From the NCBI GenBank assembly GCA_050084985.1, contig JBITNC010000001.1, positions 155,930,001-155,994,000 of the forward strand: a stretch of DNA of 64,000 nucleotides, in the 5' to 3' direction. The DNA comes from Nageia nagi (taxonomy: Eukaryota; Pinophyta). The notes beneath the pieces were generated by a model. The model searched no databases and had not been told where the DNA came from. It saw only the letters and a list, made by a program, of their open reading frames with translations. This document shows, one piece after another, positions 22,801 to 36,297 of this stretch (its first letter is position 1; each line of letters begins with the position of its first letter). The position numbers and the translations under genes are program-made.

Positions 22801-23690
22801 GAAAAAAATAAAGAAGCAAATTGAAGAGCTACAAGCTCAATCCAGCATAGTAGAGCTGGAAAAGGCTCATAAAAAAGAAGAGGAGTTCAAAAGGATTGTA
22901 GAAGCTAATAAAGTTTTGAATGATGACCAAGTAAAACTTCTAGAAATCATTAAGAACTATAGGAAAGATTTGGTGGAATAGGTTGGAAAGAGAATGGTAA
23001 GCCTATCCAAAATATATTATTTAAAAAATCAAATAGAAAAGGCTATACTTCAATATGATGTTCTAATCACACTCCAACAGTTAGCCTTAGAAGCCTTGAG
23101 AGCATGAATTGAATAATTATAGAGTTGGCTTAAGGTGATAATAGAGAAGGATTTGGCCACCATAACTCCAAGGCTAAAGCAAACACTTTTGTGAAGGATT
23201 AAGGATGTTTGCAATTTGAAAGATTTGACACTAGACCTGGACCTAGAATAAGATCAATTAAAGGTAGAAATAAGCTTTGTAAATATATTTTTCAATTATT
23301 TAATTCAATTGAAGGCTCCCAAATTATGGGAATAATTAGATGTACAAAGTAGTGTCAACCAATGGGTGGAAAATACTAAGTTATTTTTAGATAGAGATTC
23401 AATAATAAATTTGATTAAGAAATAACTCTCAAACTTGCAAGAAATGAGTGAGCATGCTTAAGAAGAAATTTCTAGATTTTTGAATGCTAGAATATTGGAG
23501 AGTGTTTTGATGGGATTTAGAGAAATCATTGCAAAATTTCAAGCATGCCCTATCCTATCACAAATGGATAATAAAGTTCTCAAGTATTTATACAAAAAGC
23601 TTAAATCCTTATTACCTATAGAGTTTATCCCTCAATAATAGGTCTGATAAAAATATATAATTGGGAAAGCAAGTGGAAGTAGTCAATAAG
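19891..23690 (+). pseudogene. Element A ORF3: long unknown coiled-coil protein (decayed)
   Basis: After the integrase and spacer, a long decayed frame can be followed in both A and B. In A it starts near ATG 19891 and ends near 23640. Matching pieces include 'YLENA', 'PSDWSFHVK', 'LDKAWMA', 'FGEF..DQY' and 'FSTQ.VEPIDWETFIN'. There is an acidic low-complexity run with a GAT microsatellite at 22125-22147. The last third is a strong heptad coiled coil ('MENKIEKLNKKLKHL' onwards, 22630-22980). The direction is the same as pol. I do not recognise the protein. It may be an extra structural ORF of this family. Confidence 0.6.
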
Positions 23691-23727
23691 GGTTCTATTA
23701 TTCAATAGACTGAAGACCGCAAAGAGA

Positions 23728-25616
23728 TGCTAAAAGATTGTTATTCTTGCAGAATTACACTCTGAAAGGGGTAATATTCTTTACATTCATTATTTTTTCA
23801 TTCATTCATTCCTTTCCCAATAAAACCCCTTATATACTTCATGTTTCTTACTCCCCTTTCTTTCATTTGTAAATACTTGTACAAAATTCTATCATGAGTT
23901 TACATTGTATACACTTAACATTTTTCTTAAGTGTCTTGTATTATATATGCTCTTAGTCAAGATGTAATTTTATTTAAGAAGTTTCTAGGTCATATTTATG
24001 TTATCGAGTCTTAGTTAGTAAAGTGTTATTCAAAACAACCATTTTGTTATAAGATGGGTGTTATTTGTACAAAGTTGAATGAGTCATGACCAAGAGATAT
24101 GTGTAAGTCATAAGCTAAAGAGTCTCTATTTTGTAATATCAGCTAAGTCATTTTTAGGACTTGTCTAGGTCTAATTTGGGTCTTATTTTTGGGTATTATT
24201 ATATATAGACTATTTTTATGTCCAATGTTAATTTCAATCCCTATCTCAAGTCTTGTTACTTAGGTTTCATTCTTGTATAGTCTAGGGGTTATTTTCAAGC
24301 ACTATCATACATAGTCATCAGTTTTGGTTAAGTCATGTAATGGGTGTTTTTGTTAGAGTCAAGTGAGATAAGGACCATGAAAATTTAAAGGTGACATCAT
24401 TCTTTTTGATGGAAATTAGTAGGTGGTCCCAATGGTTCTTCATTGAGGGAGTTATTCACATCTCTGTATTTAGTATACCCTACCAATTTTGAGTGATGAT
24501 ATCATACCTTTTTTGAGAAATTGGTAGACAATAAACATCTTAGGTTTCAACAACACCCACTAATGTGTAATAAGACTTGCTAGGGGTAAGTAAAGACTAT
24601 AAGAGGAGGTAAACACCTAGGTCCACTTGATCAAGAGTGTGTGACCCTTGGGATTTTGCCAACATGTCAACTACAATTCATTTTCATGTGGAAGCAATAG
24701 TTCACTCTCATGTTTGAATGGTTACATATTGTTTCACCCTTATACTAGTTGGCACCAAAATTATAGAAAAAGCATTTAATGATTACAAAGGGTTGGTAGG
24801 TCACCAATTGATTAATCAATTTAATTGTACATGCAAATATGGTGAACCATACCTCATAAATACAAACAACAATTCATATATGCCACTATCAAGAGATAAA
24901 GGATGACTGATTGTAGCTAAATTGATACATGATTGAAGTTCTGTATATTCCAAGAAATGGCATTGCATCAGGACCATAATCCATAATTAGTTATAGTTAC
25001 AAATTCATTTGTACACATTGTAAATTTTCATTTTTATTTAGTTCTTAGTCAATGAGGTAGTCGTAGTTAGTAATGGTGGACAACCACCCTTTTTATAAAT
25101 AATATATTATAAATAGTGGGCTCTTAGAGGTCCAAAAGGTCAAACATTTTAACAAAGTTTCCTAGTGTGAGAAGTGTTTTCATATATCATAATACAATAC
25201 TATCGTATTTTTCCCTCTACAATTTATGGTTGTTATATTATTTTGTAATCATTATGTGTGAAGCATTGTCCTAAATTATGGTTGTGCATTGAGATTGTGG
25301 GACCCCAAGAGTAAGGTAGTTATGCTATTCTTAATATTGGCTATGGATTACTACCTATGTGGTGATGCTCAGGATGATTAGTTTTAGTTTATGTTTAGCA
25401 ATTTAGATTTTGATATCTTTCCTATCACTTTTGATAATTTTCATCTCTTTCTTGTAACTTTTAAAATTTATTATAGATAGGAACCGACCTATAACCCAAA
25501 GATTGAGTAGAAAAACCCCAAGAGTGCACTATCCCACCACTTTCTACTCTTTTAAGAACCCTACTATTTTTAAGAAATGAAGAACTATACTAGACCAAAC
25601 CTTTAGGTTATATTAT
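23728..25616 (+). repeat. 3' LTR of element A
   Basis: It matches both LTRs of element B in order (AATTACACTCT near the start; CTATGGATTA, ACCTATAACCCA and ACTATCCCA near the end). It is about 1.9 kb long. The end is approximate, where similarity to B's 3' LTR stops near 25616. Sequence identity is much lower than between the LTRs of element C. Confidence 0.75.
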
Positions 25617-25627
25617 ATGGATAAATA

Positions 25628-25831
25628 GTAGGTGACCTTGTCTTGAATGTGAATCTTACCAACACTAAAGCACTTGAAAATGAAAAGAAAGGTAAATTTG
25701 AACCTAAGTAGATTGGGCCTTATATTATCATTACTAACTATGGAAAAGGTGCATACAAATTATCTACAATTGAAGGTAAAGATGAAGATAATTCAATTAA
25801 TTTCATGCATCCAAAAAACTTTTATGTATAA
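25628..25831 (+). pseudogene. Integrase C-terminus of a third Ty3/gypsy family
   Basis: The frame reads GDLVLNVNLTNTKALENEKK, then GPYIIITNYGKGAYKLSTIEG and ends 'FYV' stop at 25829. This is the C-terminal GPY module of a plant Ty3 integrase. It has one internal TAG where the family has Trp. Only this tail remains, and it abuts the 3' LTR of element A. Confidence 0.8.
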
Positions 25832-27420
25832 TGTCTCTTTTTGTGTACATATATATTTTTACATTTCTAGATACTAACATTCTAGGTCAAGCACACACAT
25901 ATCCTAGTATTACTATTAGATTCCTAGTATCATCACTACATTCAAAACATGTCCATGATCAAGTAAATGAATGAAAAGGTAACGTTTCCATTTCTTATCT
26001 CATATTTTGTAAATGTATTTATTTATCATATATCTCTCTTGTTGATATTATCACTTGATGCCTTCATAAAGAGGGATCATCCTTATCAAAATCCATGGAA
26101 ATATAGTGGCTTGGGGAAACCAAGTTGGTCACTCTTATCATATGACTCCTTTGTAAGGAAGGGTGATTCAAATCCATGGCAACATGGTGGGTTAGGAATC
26201 CAATCTGATCCACATAAATTGATTATTATTCTTTATTATTGGTGGGTAAGTCACCAAAAACATGTTTGCATTTCTTATCACTTATCATATTTGAGTTATC
26301 TTATATGCAAAATATTTCTTATCTAAGATCTTTGTAGATTTTGTGATTCTTTGCCTTAAATTGCTCCTATGATGAGAGGTCCATCATGTCACAACCAATT
26401 CAAACAATTGGCGCATTTGAAGCTACCTCCATGTGACACCTTATAAGGGAGTACTCTTTTATTCTTATCTTTTCTTGAATATACTTTGAATTATGTATCA
26501 ATTTCCTTTGTTCAAAGCATCAAATCATATTCAAATTGGGGCATCTATTAACACCTAAAAAGGAATTTTAATTTAATTAAAACCCCTTTTTAGTTATTCA
26601 AAATGATTTATTTAATTTATTAAATAAATATCTTTATCTATGTGCACTCTCATCTACCTTTGTATTTTATGGTAACAAATGGTTTGACCTCATAATAAGC
26701 CTAAGGATGAGCCTTGGCACTTTACCTGTTTCCTATAAAGGTGGATGGGGCATGCATTATCATTATCATGAAATGATTGATATGATATTGCATAATCTTG
26801 AATCCTTGATAAGTGGCAATTACTAGTGTCATTATTGACTAATGTTTCTCAATGCCACCTATCAATTTTGGAAGTTGTTATACTTTGATCTATACATCTC
26901 TGTGATCTTTCACAACTTTGAGAATGATATTCTATGGAAAAAAGGTCTGATGATAACACCAAGATTGAGGCAAGGCTAAAATGGAAAGGTAGTCGATCAT
27001 CGTTACTAGGTTTCTAGCATCACCATTGGGTTGAGTTTGTATTGGTGGCTTTACTCTTCAAAGAGGTTTTTTGTTCATCTTCTTTCATTTAGATATTACC
27101 TTCAATCATTTTCATAGGTAAAGTATAGGTTTGTATCTTTCATTTTCCAATTTTGATAGGTTAAAGGTAAACTTAATTACTAGTACTACTTTGTCCATAA
27201 TTTCATGGTTAATTGATTAATTTAATATTCTATAAATAACCCTAAGTTAATAATTAGTTTTATTATTGTCTAGTTATAACAACAAATGCCTCTATCTTTT
27301 ATCATTTTTGTATGTTTTTTATTTTATTCCACCTACTAGATATAACATAAATATTTTAGAAAAGTACATGATTTACAAAATCTTAGTGCTTCCCTACCTA
27401 TTATATTTCCTAACAAATAA
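25832..27420 (+). mobile_element. 3' end of the third Ty3 element and probable start of its LTR
   Basis: After the integrase tail comes non-coding sequence up to a purine-rich ATTGGGGCATC at 26535-26545. It is followed by TATTAACACCTAAAAAGG, which looks like an LTR start whose TG has become TA. The LTR may run to around 27.4 kb, but I cannot see its end without a partner copy. Two similar segments (ATCCATGGAAATATAGTGGC and ATCCATGGCAACATGGTGGG) lie at about 26090 and 26173. Confidence 0.5.
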
Positions 27421-29338
27421 TTCTAAGAGAGATTAGTGATGAAAATATGTTGGACTATTTCAAACCTCACTTCTAGAAATAAACAATAGATACAGATAAG
27501 TTGTTTTGTTGTTTAATGTGAGGAAATCAAACATGTTGATAATTGTATATTTAATACATATTATTATTATTTCAATATTTCTTGAGCAATTTATTTTTCT
27601 AAAAAAGGTTGTAATTGATTTACACTTCATTCCTATATCCCATTCAATATCATTAGTTTTTTTAGCAACACATTTATAATGATTCCTATAAGGAATAAAC
27701 AAATATGATTCACTCATGTTATTCAAGTATTTACAACTTTCATCCATTAAAACTATATGAAAAGCTAATATGGTCAAAGCACATTATAATAAGCATAATG
27801 AACAATAGTAGGTATTGAAATTATTTCACCAAATGCAATAAACAATAGTAGTAGTCCAACAAGATTAACTCACCTTGCCCAATGTTAAAGAATGCATCAA
27901 ATTGGATTTGATCAATAAAAAATGAAAACATCTTTTCTTTATTTATTTATAGGCTGAAATAGTACAAACTTTTAGTGTTTTGAAAGCTCTTTAGTAACCT
28001 TATACAAAATTTATATAGGTATATTACCATCATACCCCTTATCAAAATTGTTAACCATCTAATATTGTTATGTCTATTTTTCAGCTCAAACTTTATAATA
28101 AAAACTCATATAACATACATTAGGCTATCTTTATGAATTAATTGAATCTACCAAGGAATATGATTCCTATTAGATGATTCTCCTTGAAATGATATCTTAA
28201 TTGACATGATTGTGTAGCCTCATCATCTGTAATACAAAAAAGATAATAGAGATATAAGTATAAACATTGATATACAAACAATAACATGATAAATATAAAA
28301 ATAAAATTATTACTATTTATAACTTACCATCTTAGACTTATATATGAATATGTGGAAGATCACATTATTTCAATTCAGGAGTGTGATGGAATTCATACGC
28401 CCTTGCATCAACATTAAGATCAATAACAAATGTTTCTCGTTATCCTTCCTTATTGCTCTTATACTATGGAGATATCTAATTCTTTTTCCTTCTCAATGAT
28501 AGGTCATGCTCAACTATAAATCCATAGTCAATATTAGTTTGATTATGTTTTTCATGCATTTTTGAAACCATAGATATAATATTTTTAGTTGTTCTTGAAG
28601 TTTAAGTTGGATTTTGAATTAAAAGTCTAATAGAAACATTAAGTTTTTCAAGCTAAAGAAAGAAAGATATGGTTATTTATTACTTTGAAGTTTTGATCAA
28701 GACCAATTACCTTAGAGACATGTTCAACATGATATAAAACATGATAATCATGCTCCATGACCTTGGAGGTATGTTTAATAGGAGGTAACTTATTCAAATC
28801 AAATCTAGATTCAACAATAAGAAATTCATTTATGGGTCATCCATATTCAAGAAGTGTTCTTATTTTTAATGTATGCTTACAAATATTAGCTCATAAGGCC
28901 CACATATAAGCACATGGAATTGTTTTTTACCATATTTGGTAATAAAGTATATTTAGTTGATGTATTTGTTTTAAATGTACCCAATATGCATTACAAATAC
29001 TTTCATGGAAAGAGCAATCAATATCAAGAATTCTATGATATTTCTCTAGTGAAATTTCAAGAGTCTTATCTTTCTTATTATTTATCCAAAAACCAATAGA
29101 ATTTATAGCACATCTATGTCCCTATAGTATAGCTCTACATACTTCAAAAGTGTGTAAATTAACCAATCCAACCTCCTTCCACTCTTCTTAATCTTATCAC
29201 CAAGAAATCTAAGCTTTAAAAATATATTATAAAACTTGATGACTAGATTGCAAAAAATATATTATAATTAGAATTCAAATAGTAAACATAGACTACATTA
29301 TTGTAACATAAAATATGAATGAATATATAGTGAATTAT
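27421..29338. other. AT-rich interval, no recognised gene
   Basis: It contains short open frames on both strands, at most about 105 codons (reverse 27460-27777), with no motif I recognise. It may be decayed transposon or gene sequence. It forms the left flank of element B. Confidence 0.5.
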
Positions 29339-30722
29339 TGTTCTTTCATAATTACACTATGTAAAGAGGGTAATATTCTGCTATTCCTTTATTTTTTCTC
29401 AATAAGATTCCTACTTTTAATTCTCATTTCTTGCTCCCATTTTATTTTTTATAAGTTCTACAATGAGTGTATAGTATTTATACTTAGTTATTTTTATCAA
29501 GTTTTAGTAATTATAGGAAATTTTGGGTCATGTTTACATTATTAGGTATTAATCTTATAAATGTTAGTTAAAATCACCATCTTGTTTAGGGCAAGCATTG
29601 TTTGTCTAGTCATTTGGATCAGATTCAGGAATTGTACATAGTCCATGATAATGAGTATCAATCTTTTAAAGCTAGTTAAGTAATTTTTAGGTTTTATTAT
29701 CGAGTGTTGTTATGTAAATAAGTCTCTCATATTTTTTCATACAATGCAGTTGAGTCTTCATGAGTAACTGTACATAGGTTTGAGGTGAAAGGCAATTTTA
29801 TTTTATCTAAGTCTTGTCTAGGAAGTAATGTAACATGTAAGGGAAGTAAGTGTCTATGTCCAAGTACGAGTCTTGTAGGAGTTAAAGTCAAAAAGATTTA
29901 GGTTCTATAGATCTAGGTACTCTTTCTATAAAATATTGTAAATATGAGTCAACAAGTAATATCCTAAGGTCTATGGATTTCCAAAGGAAAAGTTGTACCA
30001 TACACCAGGAAGTAATGGGCATTGAGTTAGTCCATCAATAGGTGTTATTAAAGGACAAAGTAGTGGGATATATTTCAATAGGATCATTTTGAAAAACCCA
30101 CCAATTTTGAGTAATGAAATCACATATTTTATTGAAAATTGGTGGGAAATAAGGTGATTCCTAGTTAGTCAATAGACCCTACCAGAGCAAGCAAGAGCTG
30201 CTTTGTGAAAAGAGAATTGTGAGATAAGGGGAACACCCAAGTCCACTTAATCAAGAGAGTTTGAACCCAAGGCATTGTCAATGTATCAAATTTGACTCAT
30301 TTTTACATGGCATTGGTAGTTCTTCCTTAGGTTTCAATGTTATATCTTTCATTTCCCTCACATAAATTTAGAGTTTGTAGATTCCCAAACATTGGTGCTA
30401 ATTGTAATAAGTCACTGCAATCTAACATAGTTATATATTGAAGTTATACATTTATAAATAGTTATTTATTTCTATTCTTATTCAATAGGGAAATTAAGGG
30501 CAATAATGGTAGACAACCACCCATTATAAATATACATTCTTATAAATAGTGGATTATTAGAGGTCTAGAAGGTTGAACATTTAGCAAAGTTGCCTAGTGT
30601 AAGCTCTACTTTCATATATAATAATATAGTACTTTGATATGTTTCCCCTTGTAGCTTGTGGCTATTATCTTTGTGATTATTATGTATGAAGTTTGATTAT
30701 AAATTATGGCTATGTATTGTAA
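29339..30722 (+). repeat. 5' LTR of element B, truncated
   Basis: It matches 40618-42170 from TGTTCTTTCATAATTACAC onward. Compared with the 3' LTR it lacks a block near 30360 (present at about 41630-41810) and everything after about 30722. Confidence 0.85.
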
Positions 30723-32060
30723 TTATGGCTATGAAAATTATCAAAATATATCTTTACTAGCTCCTAGCTTTGATATCAATGATGAAACTATTATGATGAG
30801 ATTGTTGTCACATTTGATTGAAGAAAAAGTTTTTGAATGGTTCAAAAATCTCACATCTCAATCCATAAATACATGGGAAGAGTTATGTCAAGATATTATC
30901 AAAATATTTGCTAAGATGGTGATTATAGTACCTTTGTGAGCCTCATAGCATGTATCAAAATACATCTTCATGAGTCTATAGATATTTTTAATTAAAATTT
31001 GAGAAAACTTGGAAGTCCATTCCAAGAAGGATCAGTCCAATAAATGGTCAAGCCTTAGTATATTATAGAAAAGTATTTCTCCTAGACCTTAATGTATTGA
31101 TTATTATGTCAGGTGATACTTTCCTAGATGTTTATCAAATAGCTAAAATTGTTGAGCATACCTTGGTATCTTTTGGTAAAATACAACCTAGATCCATTAT
31201 GCCCTTATTTACTAATCTACCTCCAAAATAGACTCCATTACATATTCCTCATCCTTGAGTATTAGCCTTATCACCTCCTCCTCCTAAATATACCACTCAG
31301 AACCAGGTACCAACACTACCAACTCTTACATCTACAAGTATAAATATTGGTTCTAATTCATAAGAGAAGATAGGATAAGGTATCTAGAGATAACTACTAA
31401 AAACCTGACAAACAAGCTCACTTTGCAAGAAATGTAGAATCAAGACTTTAATTACAAGAGATATGATAACTAGTATCAACCAAGATTTCATCCTAGAAAT
31501 TATCACCCAAAACAACCATTTGCTCCTAAAGCTCTAGAAAATGTAGTAATGGTTAGTTCTATAAAAAGTGATTCTCCAAGTATTATAGAATGGTGTCCTC
31601 CTTATTGAGATCCATATTTTCTAGACTCTTGTGTGGTGTATCAACATCAATGTTTGGACTTACATTTTAATCAAATGGTAGAACTTGCATCAAATCTTAC
31701 TAAAAATCTTACCATGGTTCATTTTTTGGCTTTCAATCTATGCTAGAGAATAAGCCAACTATGTTCAAACTAGAGCTTGTACCTCAGCAGCTCCATAACA
31801 AGCACAAGTGAATTAGTCAAATTAATAACCCATTCTAGGTCAACCTAATCCAAAAAGAGCTAATGCTCCTATGCTCCAACCATAGAATCAAGAAAATAAA
31901 CTTCCTAATCATCCAAGTTTCTCAAGATTTGAGTAATGTTTATTCACTAATAAGAAACTTTGCTACGACTAGCAATGAAGTCCAAAAAAAAGAGAGGCTT
32001 TCTCCATTAAGATATCCTTTTATTAGTGAACATCATAAGGAGAAAGTTACTCAATAATTT
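30706..32060 (+). pseudogene. gag: Element B Gag (5'-deleted)
   Basis: An open frame from 30706 enters the capsid domain: 'IMMRLLSHLIEEKVFEWFKNL' followed by 'SINTWEELC' (about 30780-30910). The expected N-terminal part is gone because LTR sequence is fused directly to it. Downstream only scattered pieces remain, including a Pro-rich part near 31200-31310. The end is near the 'RYPFISEHHKEKVTQ' segment at 32010-32057. Confidence 0.75.
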
Positions 32061-32089
32061 AGATCACATTAGCCTATTGAAATAAGTTC

Positions 32090-32720
32090 ACCCCTTACAT
32101 CCCATACAATATTGTGGAAGAATTAAAGAAAATACCTAAAATGATAATGTTTGATGCATTAAGTATTCTAGGTCATATTGACCTCTTGTAAGAAACTTTG
32201 AAGCTTAAAAATAGTAAAAAAGGGTAAATGAGGGTAATGCAATATTTATAATAAATGATGATATCCCTTTAGCTCCTATAGGTATAAGAAGAACCCCATA
32301 TTTTTATCTATCTTTTAGATTAGAAGGTTTGGTAGATAATAATTGTACAATTGATATTAAATCTGCCATTATCATTATTCCCAAAGTTGTTGCAAATGAA
32401 ATGAAATTGTATATTACTTGATACATAAATGGAGTCATAGAACTATATTCTTCCTTGGTAGATGTATTTGGTAGTGTAAAAGGAGTTTCCATAACCCTAA
32501 ATGCATTCCCTGATATCTATGTCATTTAGAACATTATTATCATTGATCTTCCACCCCTATTTGGAATATGCTTATCCAAAGAATTCACTACAAATTTAGG
32601 AGGGTACTTAGCCTTAGATTATACATATCTCCTACTCCCTATCCAAATTAAGCAAGTTAAGATCCCAAATGAGGGAACTAAAAGTGTTCATCTTAAGAAG
32701 ATCATAAAATTAAACTATTT
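32090..32720 (+). pseudogene. Element B protease
   Basis: The frame reads 'IPLAPIGIRRTPYFYLSFRLEG' then 'IDIKSAIIIIPKVV', where the catalytic D-[ST]-G has become D-I-K. It continues through 'LPPLFGICLSKEFTTNLGGYL'. The same block occurs in element A at 380-840. There are several stops. The protein would be the aspartic protease of Gag-Pol. Confidence 0.7.
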
Positions 32721-33300
32721 GAATGGACCTATGCTAGTAGAAGTATTTGAGAGGGATACAATCAAAGAGACACTATTGATCATAGAAATCCTTTTAGATA
32801 ATGACCTTAATTACCAAGTCATTGATATTGGCATGGATAACTATTGCTTGTATTTGAATATGCACCCAATCTCAGTCACATCTAAAAGAGAGCATGAGAT
32901 ATGGATGATGTACTTTGATGGGGCCAAATGCAAACATGGCTGCGATGCCAGTGTTGTTTTAAAATAACCAAAAAGACACATGAGAAGGTTCTCATTTAGA
33001 TTCAAATGGATTTGCATAAATAATATTATTGAATATGAAGCCCTTTGTTTAAGGTTATCCAAAGTGATCAACATGGGAATTAGATTACTGGGGGTGCATG
33101 GTGGTTATGAATTGGTCATAAAGCAAGTCAAAGACTAGATTAGTGCAAGACATCACTATTTGAAGACTTACAAGAATAGGGTATGGAACTTATTAGATTT
33201 ATTCTTGGTAATCAATTTCATCTTTATTCTTAGAAGGTACAATCAAGTTGTTGATGCACTTGCAAGTAAAGGAGCATGTTACAATCCTACTTATCACAAA
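32721..33300 (+). pseudogene. Element B RNase H located before RT
   Basis: The frame contains 'WMMYFDGAKCKHGCDASVVL' (first Asp in DGA), 'IIEYEALCLRLSK' (Glu), 'VHGGYELVIKQV' (Asp of the GDS motif changed to Gly) and 'NQVVDALASKGA' (last Asp). This is an RVT_3/archaeal-type RNase H. It lies between protease and RT, whereas element C has this domain after RT. A normal RNase H is also present after RT, so the family has two. Confidence 0.75.
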
Positions 33301-34370
33301 TGAGGAATTTGTGGAGTTAAAATCCTATGTAGGCCATCTGTGCCTGACATTATAAATTTTAGCTAGGTATTTGACTCCAATGAGCATATTAGGAATATTA
33401 TTATATATGAAGTAGTAGCTCACACCTTTGGTATTGAAGAACTACCTAATTGCTTCCAAGAGTAAGATGTTATACAACTTAGAAATAATGTCATACCTAA
33501 AGGTTTACTTTCTTTTGAATGCTTATTTGATTCTAAAGATGTTCAAAAAGCCAAAACTTTGGCTCTTCAAAAGGAAACTAGTATTGAGCTAGAAGTTGAA
33601 CTCAAAAAATGCATAAAGGTTAGATCAGAGTACTCTAAAGAAGAAAAAAAGATGATATTTTAGATTTACCATGAGTTCTCCAAGGTAATTGCTTGGATTT
33701 ATGATGATCTAAAGACATATGATAAGAATGTGATCTAGTACACCATTGAACTAGAGCTAGAAGTCAATCCATATAGATAGAAATAGAGGTCAGTTAACCT
33801 AAGAATAGAAGAGGTTATGAAGTAGGAGTTAAGCTCTTGGATGCTAAAATTATCTATCCTATCAAGCATTCTTCTTGGGTAGCCAATTTAGTCCCAATAA
33901 GGAAAAAGAGTGGAGAAATCAAACTATGCATAGATTTCATAAATCTAAACCAAGTGTCTCTTAAAGATAATTATCCTCTCCCTCCCATGGAACAACTCCT
34001 ACACATGGTAGCTGGAGCATGCTATTTTTTTATGATTGATGGCTATTTAGGATTCAACCAAACTTGGATAAAGGATGAGGATTAGTTCAAAACTAGATTC
34101 ACTACCAAGTGGGGGATATTTGCATTTCAGAGAATGCCTTTTGGTCTCTTGAATGTTAAGGCTACTTTTCAAATAGCCATGGACCATGCCTTTAGTGACA
34201 TGATAAACAAGATAATCTTGGTATATTTGCATGATATTATAGTATTTTTAAAGACTAGAAAGGACCATATACATCACCTTAGAAAAGTTTTTGAAAAACG
34301 TATAGAATTTGGGATATCTATCAACCCCAAAAAGTTTATTTTATGGTTAACCAAGGAAAACTATTAGGCC
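33301..34370 (+). pseudogene. Element B linker and reverse transcriptase
   Basis: A linker ('VIPKGLLSFECLFDSKDV', then 'VIAWIYDDLKTYDKNVI') leads into RT. The RT motifs are 'SSWVANLVPIRKKSGEIKLC', 'KDNYPLPPMEQLL', 'MIDGYLGFNQ', 'RMPFGLLNVKATFQ' and VYLHDIIVF, where the catalytic YxDD has become YLHD. Stops interrupt it between 33660 and 33840, at 34083 and at 34365. Confidence 0.85.
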
Positions 34371-35075
34371 ATGTTGTCACAAAAAAAGAATTGGAAATTG
34401 ACCTAGACAAAGTAAAAGCTATTGATGCATTTCCTCTTCCATCAAATAAGAAAGCCCTACAATATTTCCTTGGTTAAATCAATTTTTTTAGAAACTTTAT
34501 TAATGATTTTTCTTATATTATCTCTTTAATCATGATAATGTTAAAGAAGGATATCATATTTTCTTGGTTTGAAAAAAAAGCAAGCTTTTCATGATATTAA
34601 AAAGGCTATAATTGAAGATCTTATTTTGAAGAATCCTGATTTTTCAAAATATTTTATCATGAATCATTATGGAGCAAAGAAAAGCATTGATACCATCCTA
34701 GCACAAAAAGATGACTAGAAGGAAGAACATCCCATTGCCTTTCATAGTCAAACACTACACCACCACCAAAGAAGGTACTCATTTATTGAAAATAAAGTAT
34801 TTTCCATAATGAAAGGACTTAAAATTTTTAAGCATTATGTGTCCCTTAGTAAGATCATTGTATATACCATTCACCCAGATGTAAGGAAATATGTAATTCA
34901 TGGAGAATTAGGTGAAGGAAAAGTTGGTTGGATCAAAATAATAATGGAATATGATGTAGAAATTAAACCAACCAAGCTCATAAAGGGAAGAGCCATCCAT
35001 GAAAACATAGTAGAGGTTGCACACATGATTTCTATAATCGAGGATGAGGAGCATCTCAACCAAGAGAGTGATTAG
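34371..35075 (+). pseudogene. Element B connection and Ty3-type RNase H
   Basis: Frameshifted pieces of the connection lead to 'HPIAFHSQTLHHHQRRYSFIENKVF' (RNase H Glu region) and 'YTIHPDVRKYVIHG' followed by 'GWIKIIMEYDVEIKPTKLIKG'. The Asp of the usual TDH motif is missing (TIHPD). The end of this block is the point to which the deletion in element A joins. Confidence 0.7.
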
Positions 35076-35099
35076 ATTAAGCAATTATTTTTTAGAACT

Positions 35100-36297
35100 G
35101 GTAAATGTTTTGAATCTTTGGATAGGTTTCAAAGGAGGAGATTCAAGATACAAGCATTAAAGTTTATGATGATAGATGACCATCTCTACATGAAGAATTT
35201 TGATCAAACCTTATTAAGATGTGTGACTCAAGATGAAGTTTGGAGGATTTTACATAAATTTCATTATGGATTCTATGGAGGACACTATAGTGGTCCCACT
35301 ACTATAGTAAAGATATTACAATCAAGTTATTATTGGCCTACTATGTTTCAAGATTCATTCAAGATAGCCTAAGAGTGCAAAAAATGTAGTAGATATGTGG
35401 GAAAAAGGAGACAAGTTGCAATGCCTCTTAAGCCTATGGTTGTTGAAGAAACTTTTCAATAATGGGATCTAGACTTCATTGGTGTTATAAACCCAAATTC
35501 TTTAATAGACCATAAGTTTATTTTGACTGCAATAAACTACTTCACAAGATGATCAGAAGCTATGCCATGTAAGAGTGTAGATTAGGAGGTAGTAATAGAG
35601 ATTATCAAAAGGATAATTACTTGCTTTGGCATCCATAGACTATTGTATCAGATAATGGTCTTGCATTTATTGGTGCTAATTTTTTAGAATTTATTACTAG
35701 TTACAAGATCTATTGGATGTTCTCTTCAAACTATTACCTAAAAGGAAATGGGTTAGCTAAATCAACAAATAAAAACTTAACCTAGATCATTAAAAGGAAA
35801 ATTGAAGGGAATCCCAAATAATAGCATACACAACTAGACTATGCATTATGGAAAGATAGGATCAATATCAAATTAGCCATTAAGACATCTCCTTATGCAT
35901 TAATTTATGATAAGAGACTATTATTGCCAATTCTATAAGGGTTACAAGACTATGACTTTGAGCCACTGCAAGCAAGGGTCACTCAGTTGATGAAGTTGGA
36001 AGAGGATAGAAATAAAGCATGTAAATATTTCTGGCATCGATAATAGATTGTTAAGAAGTGGTTTGACAAGAAAAAATCTTCTTAGGTAAAGTTTGAACTT
36101 GGAGACATAATCCTCAAATGGGACGAAGAAAGAGAAAAGCTTAGGAAACATCATAAATTTTATTCCTTATGGAGTGAGCCCTATATCATAATTTAGGCTA
36201 TGTAGAATAATGCATTCAAGCTTTAGTACATTACTAGATCTCAAGAATTGCCTATCCCAATGAATGGGATCTATTTGAAATATTACTGGGTGATTTG
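35100..36297 (+). pseudogene. Element B integrase
   Basis: The HHCC zinc-binding part is readable (H..FHYGFYGGHYSG...YYWPTMFQ...C.KC). The first Asp is in 'WDLDFIG' and the second in SDNGLAF. At the third position the frame reads GNGLAKSTNK, so Lys replaces the catalytic Glu, as in element A. The C-terminal module contains 'EPYIII' after a frameshift. The frame ends near TGA 36297. Confidence 0.8.
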
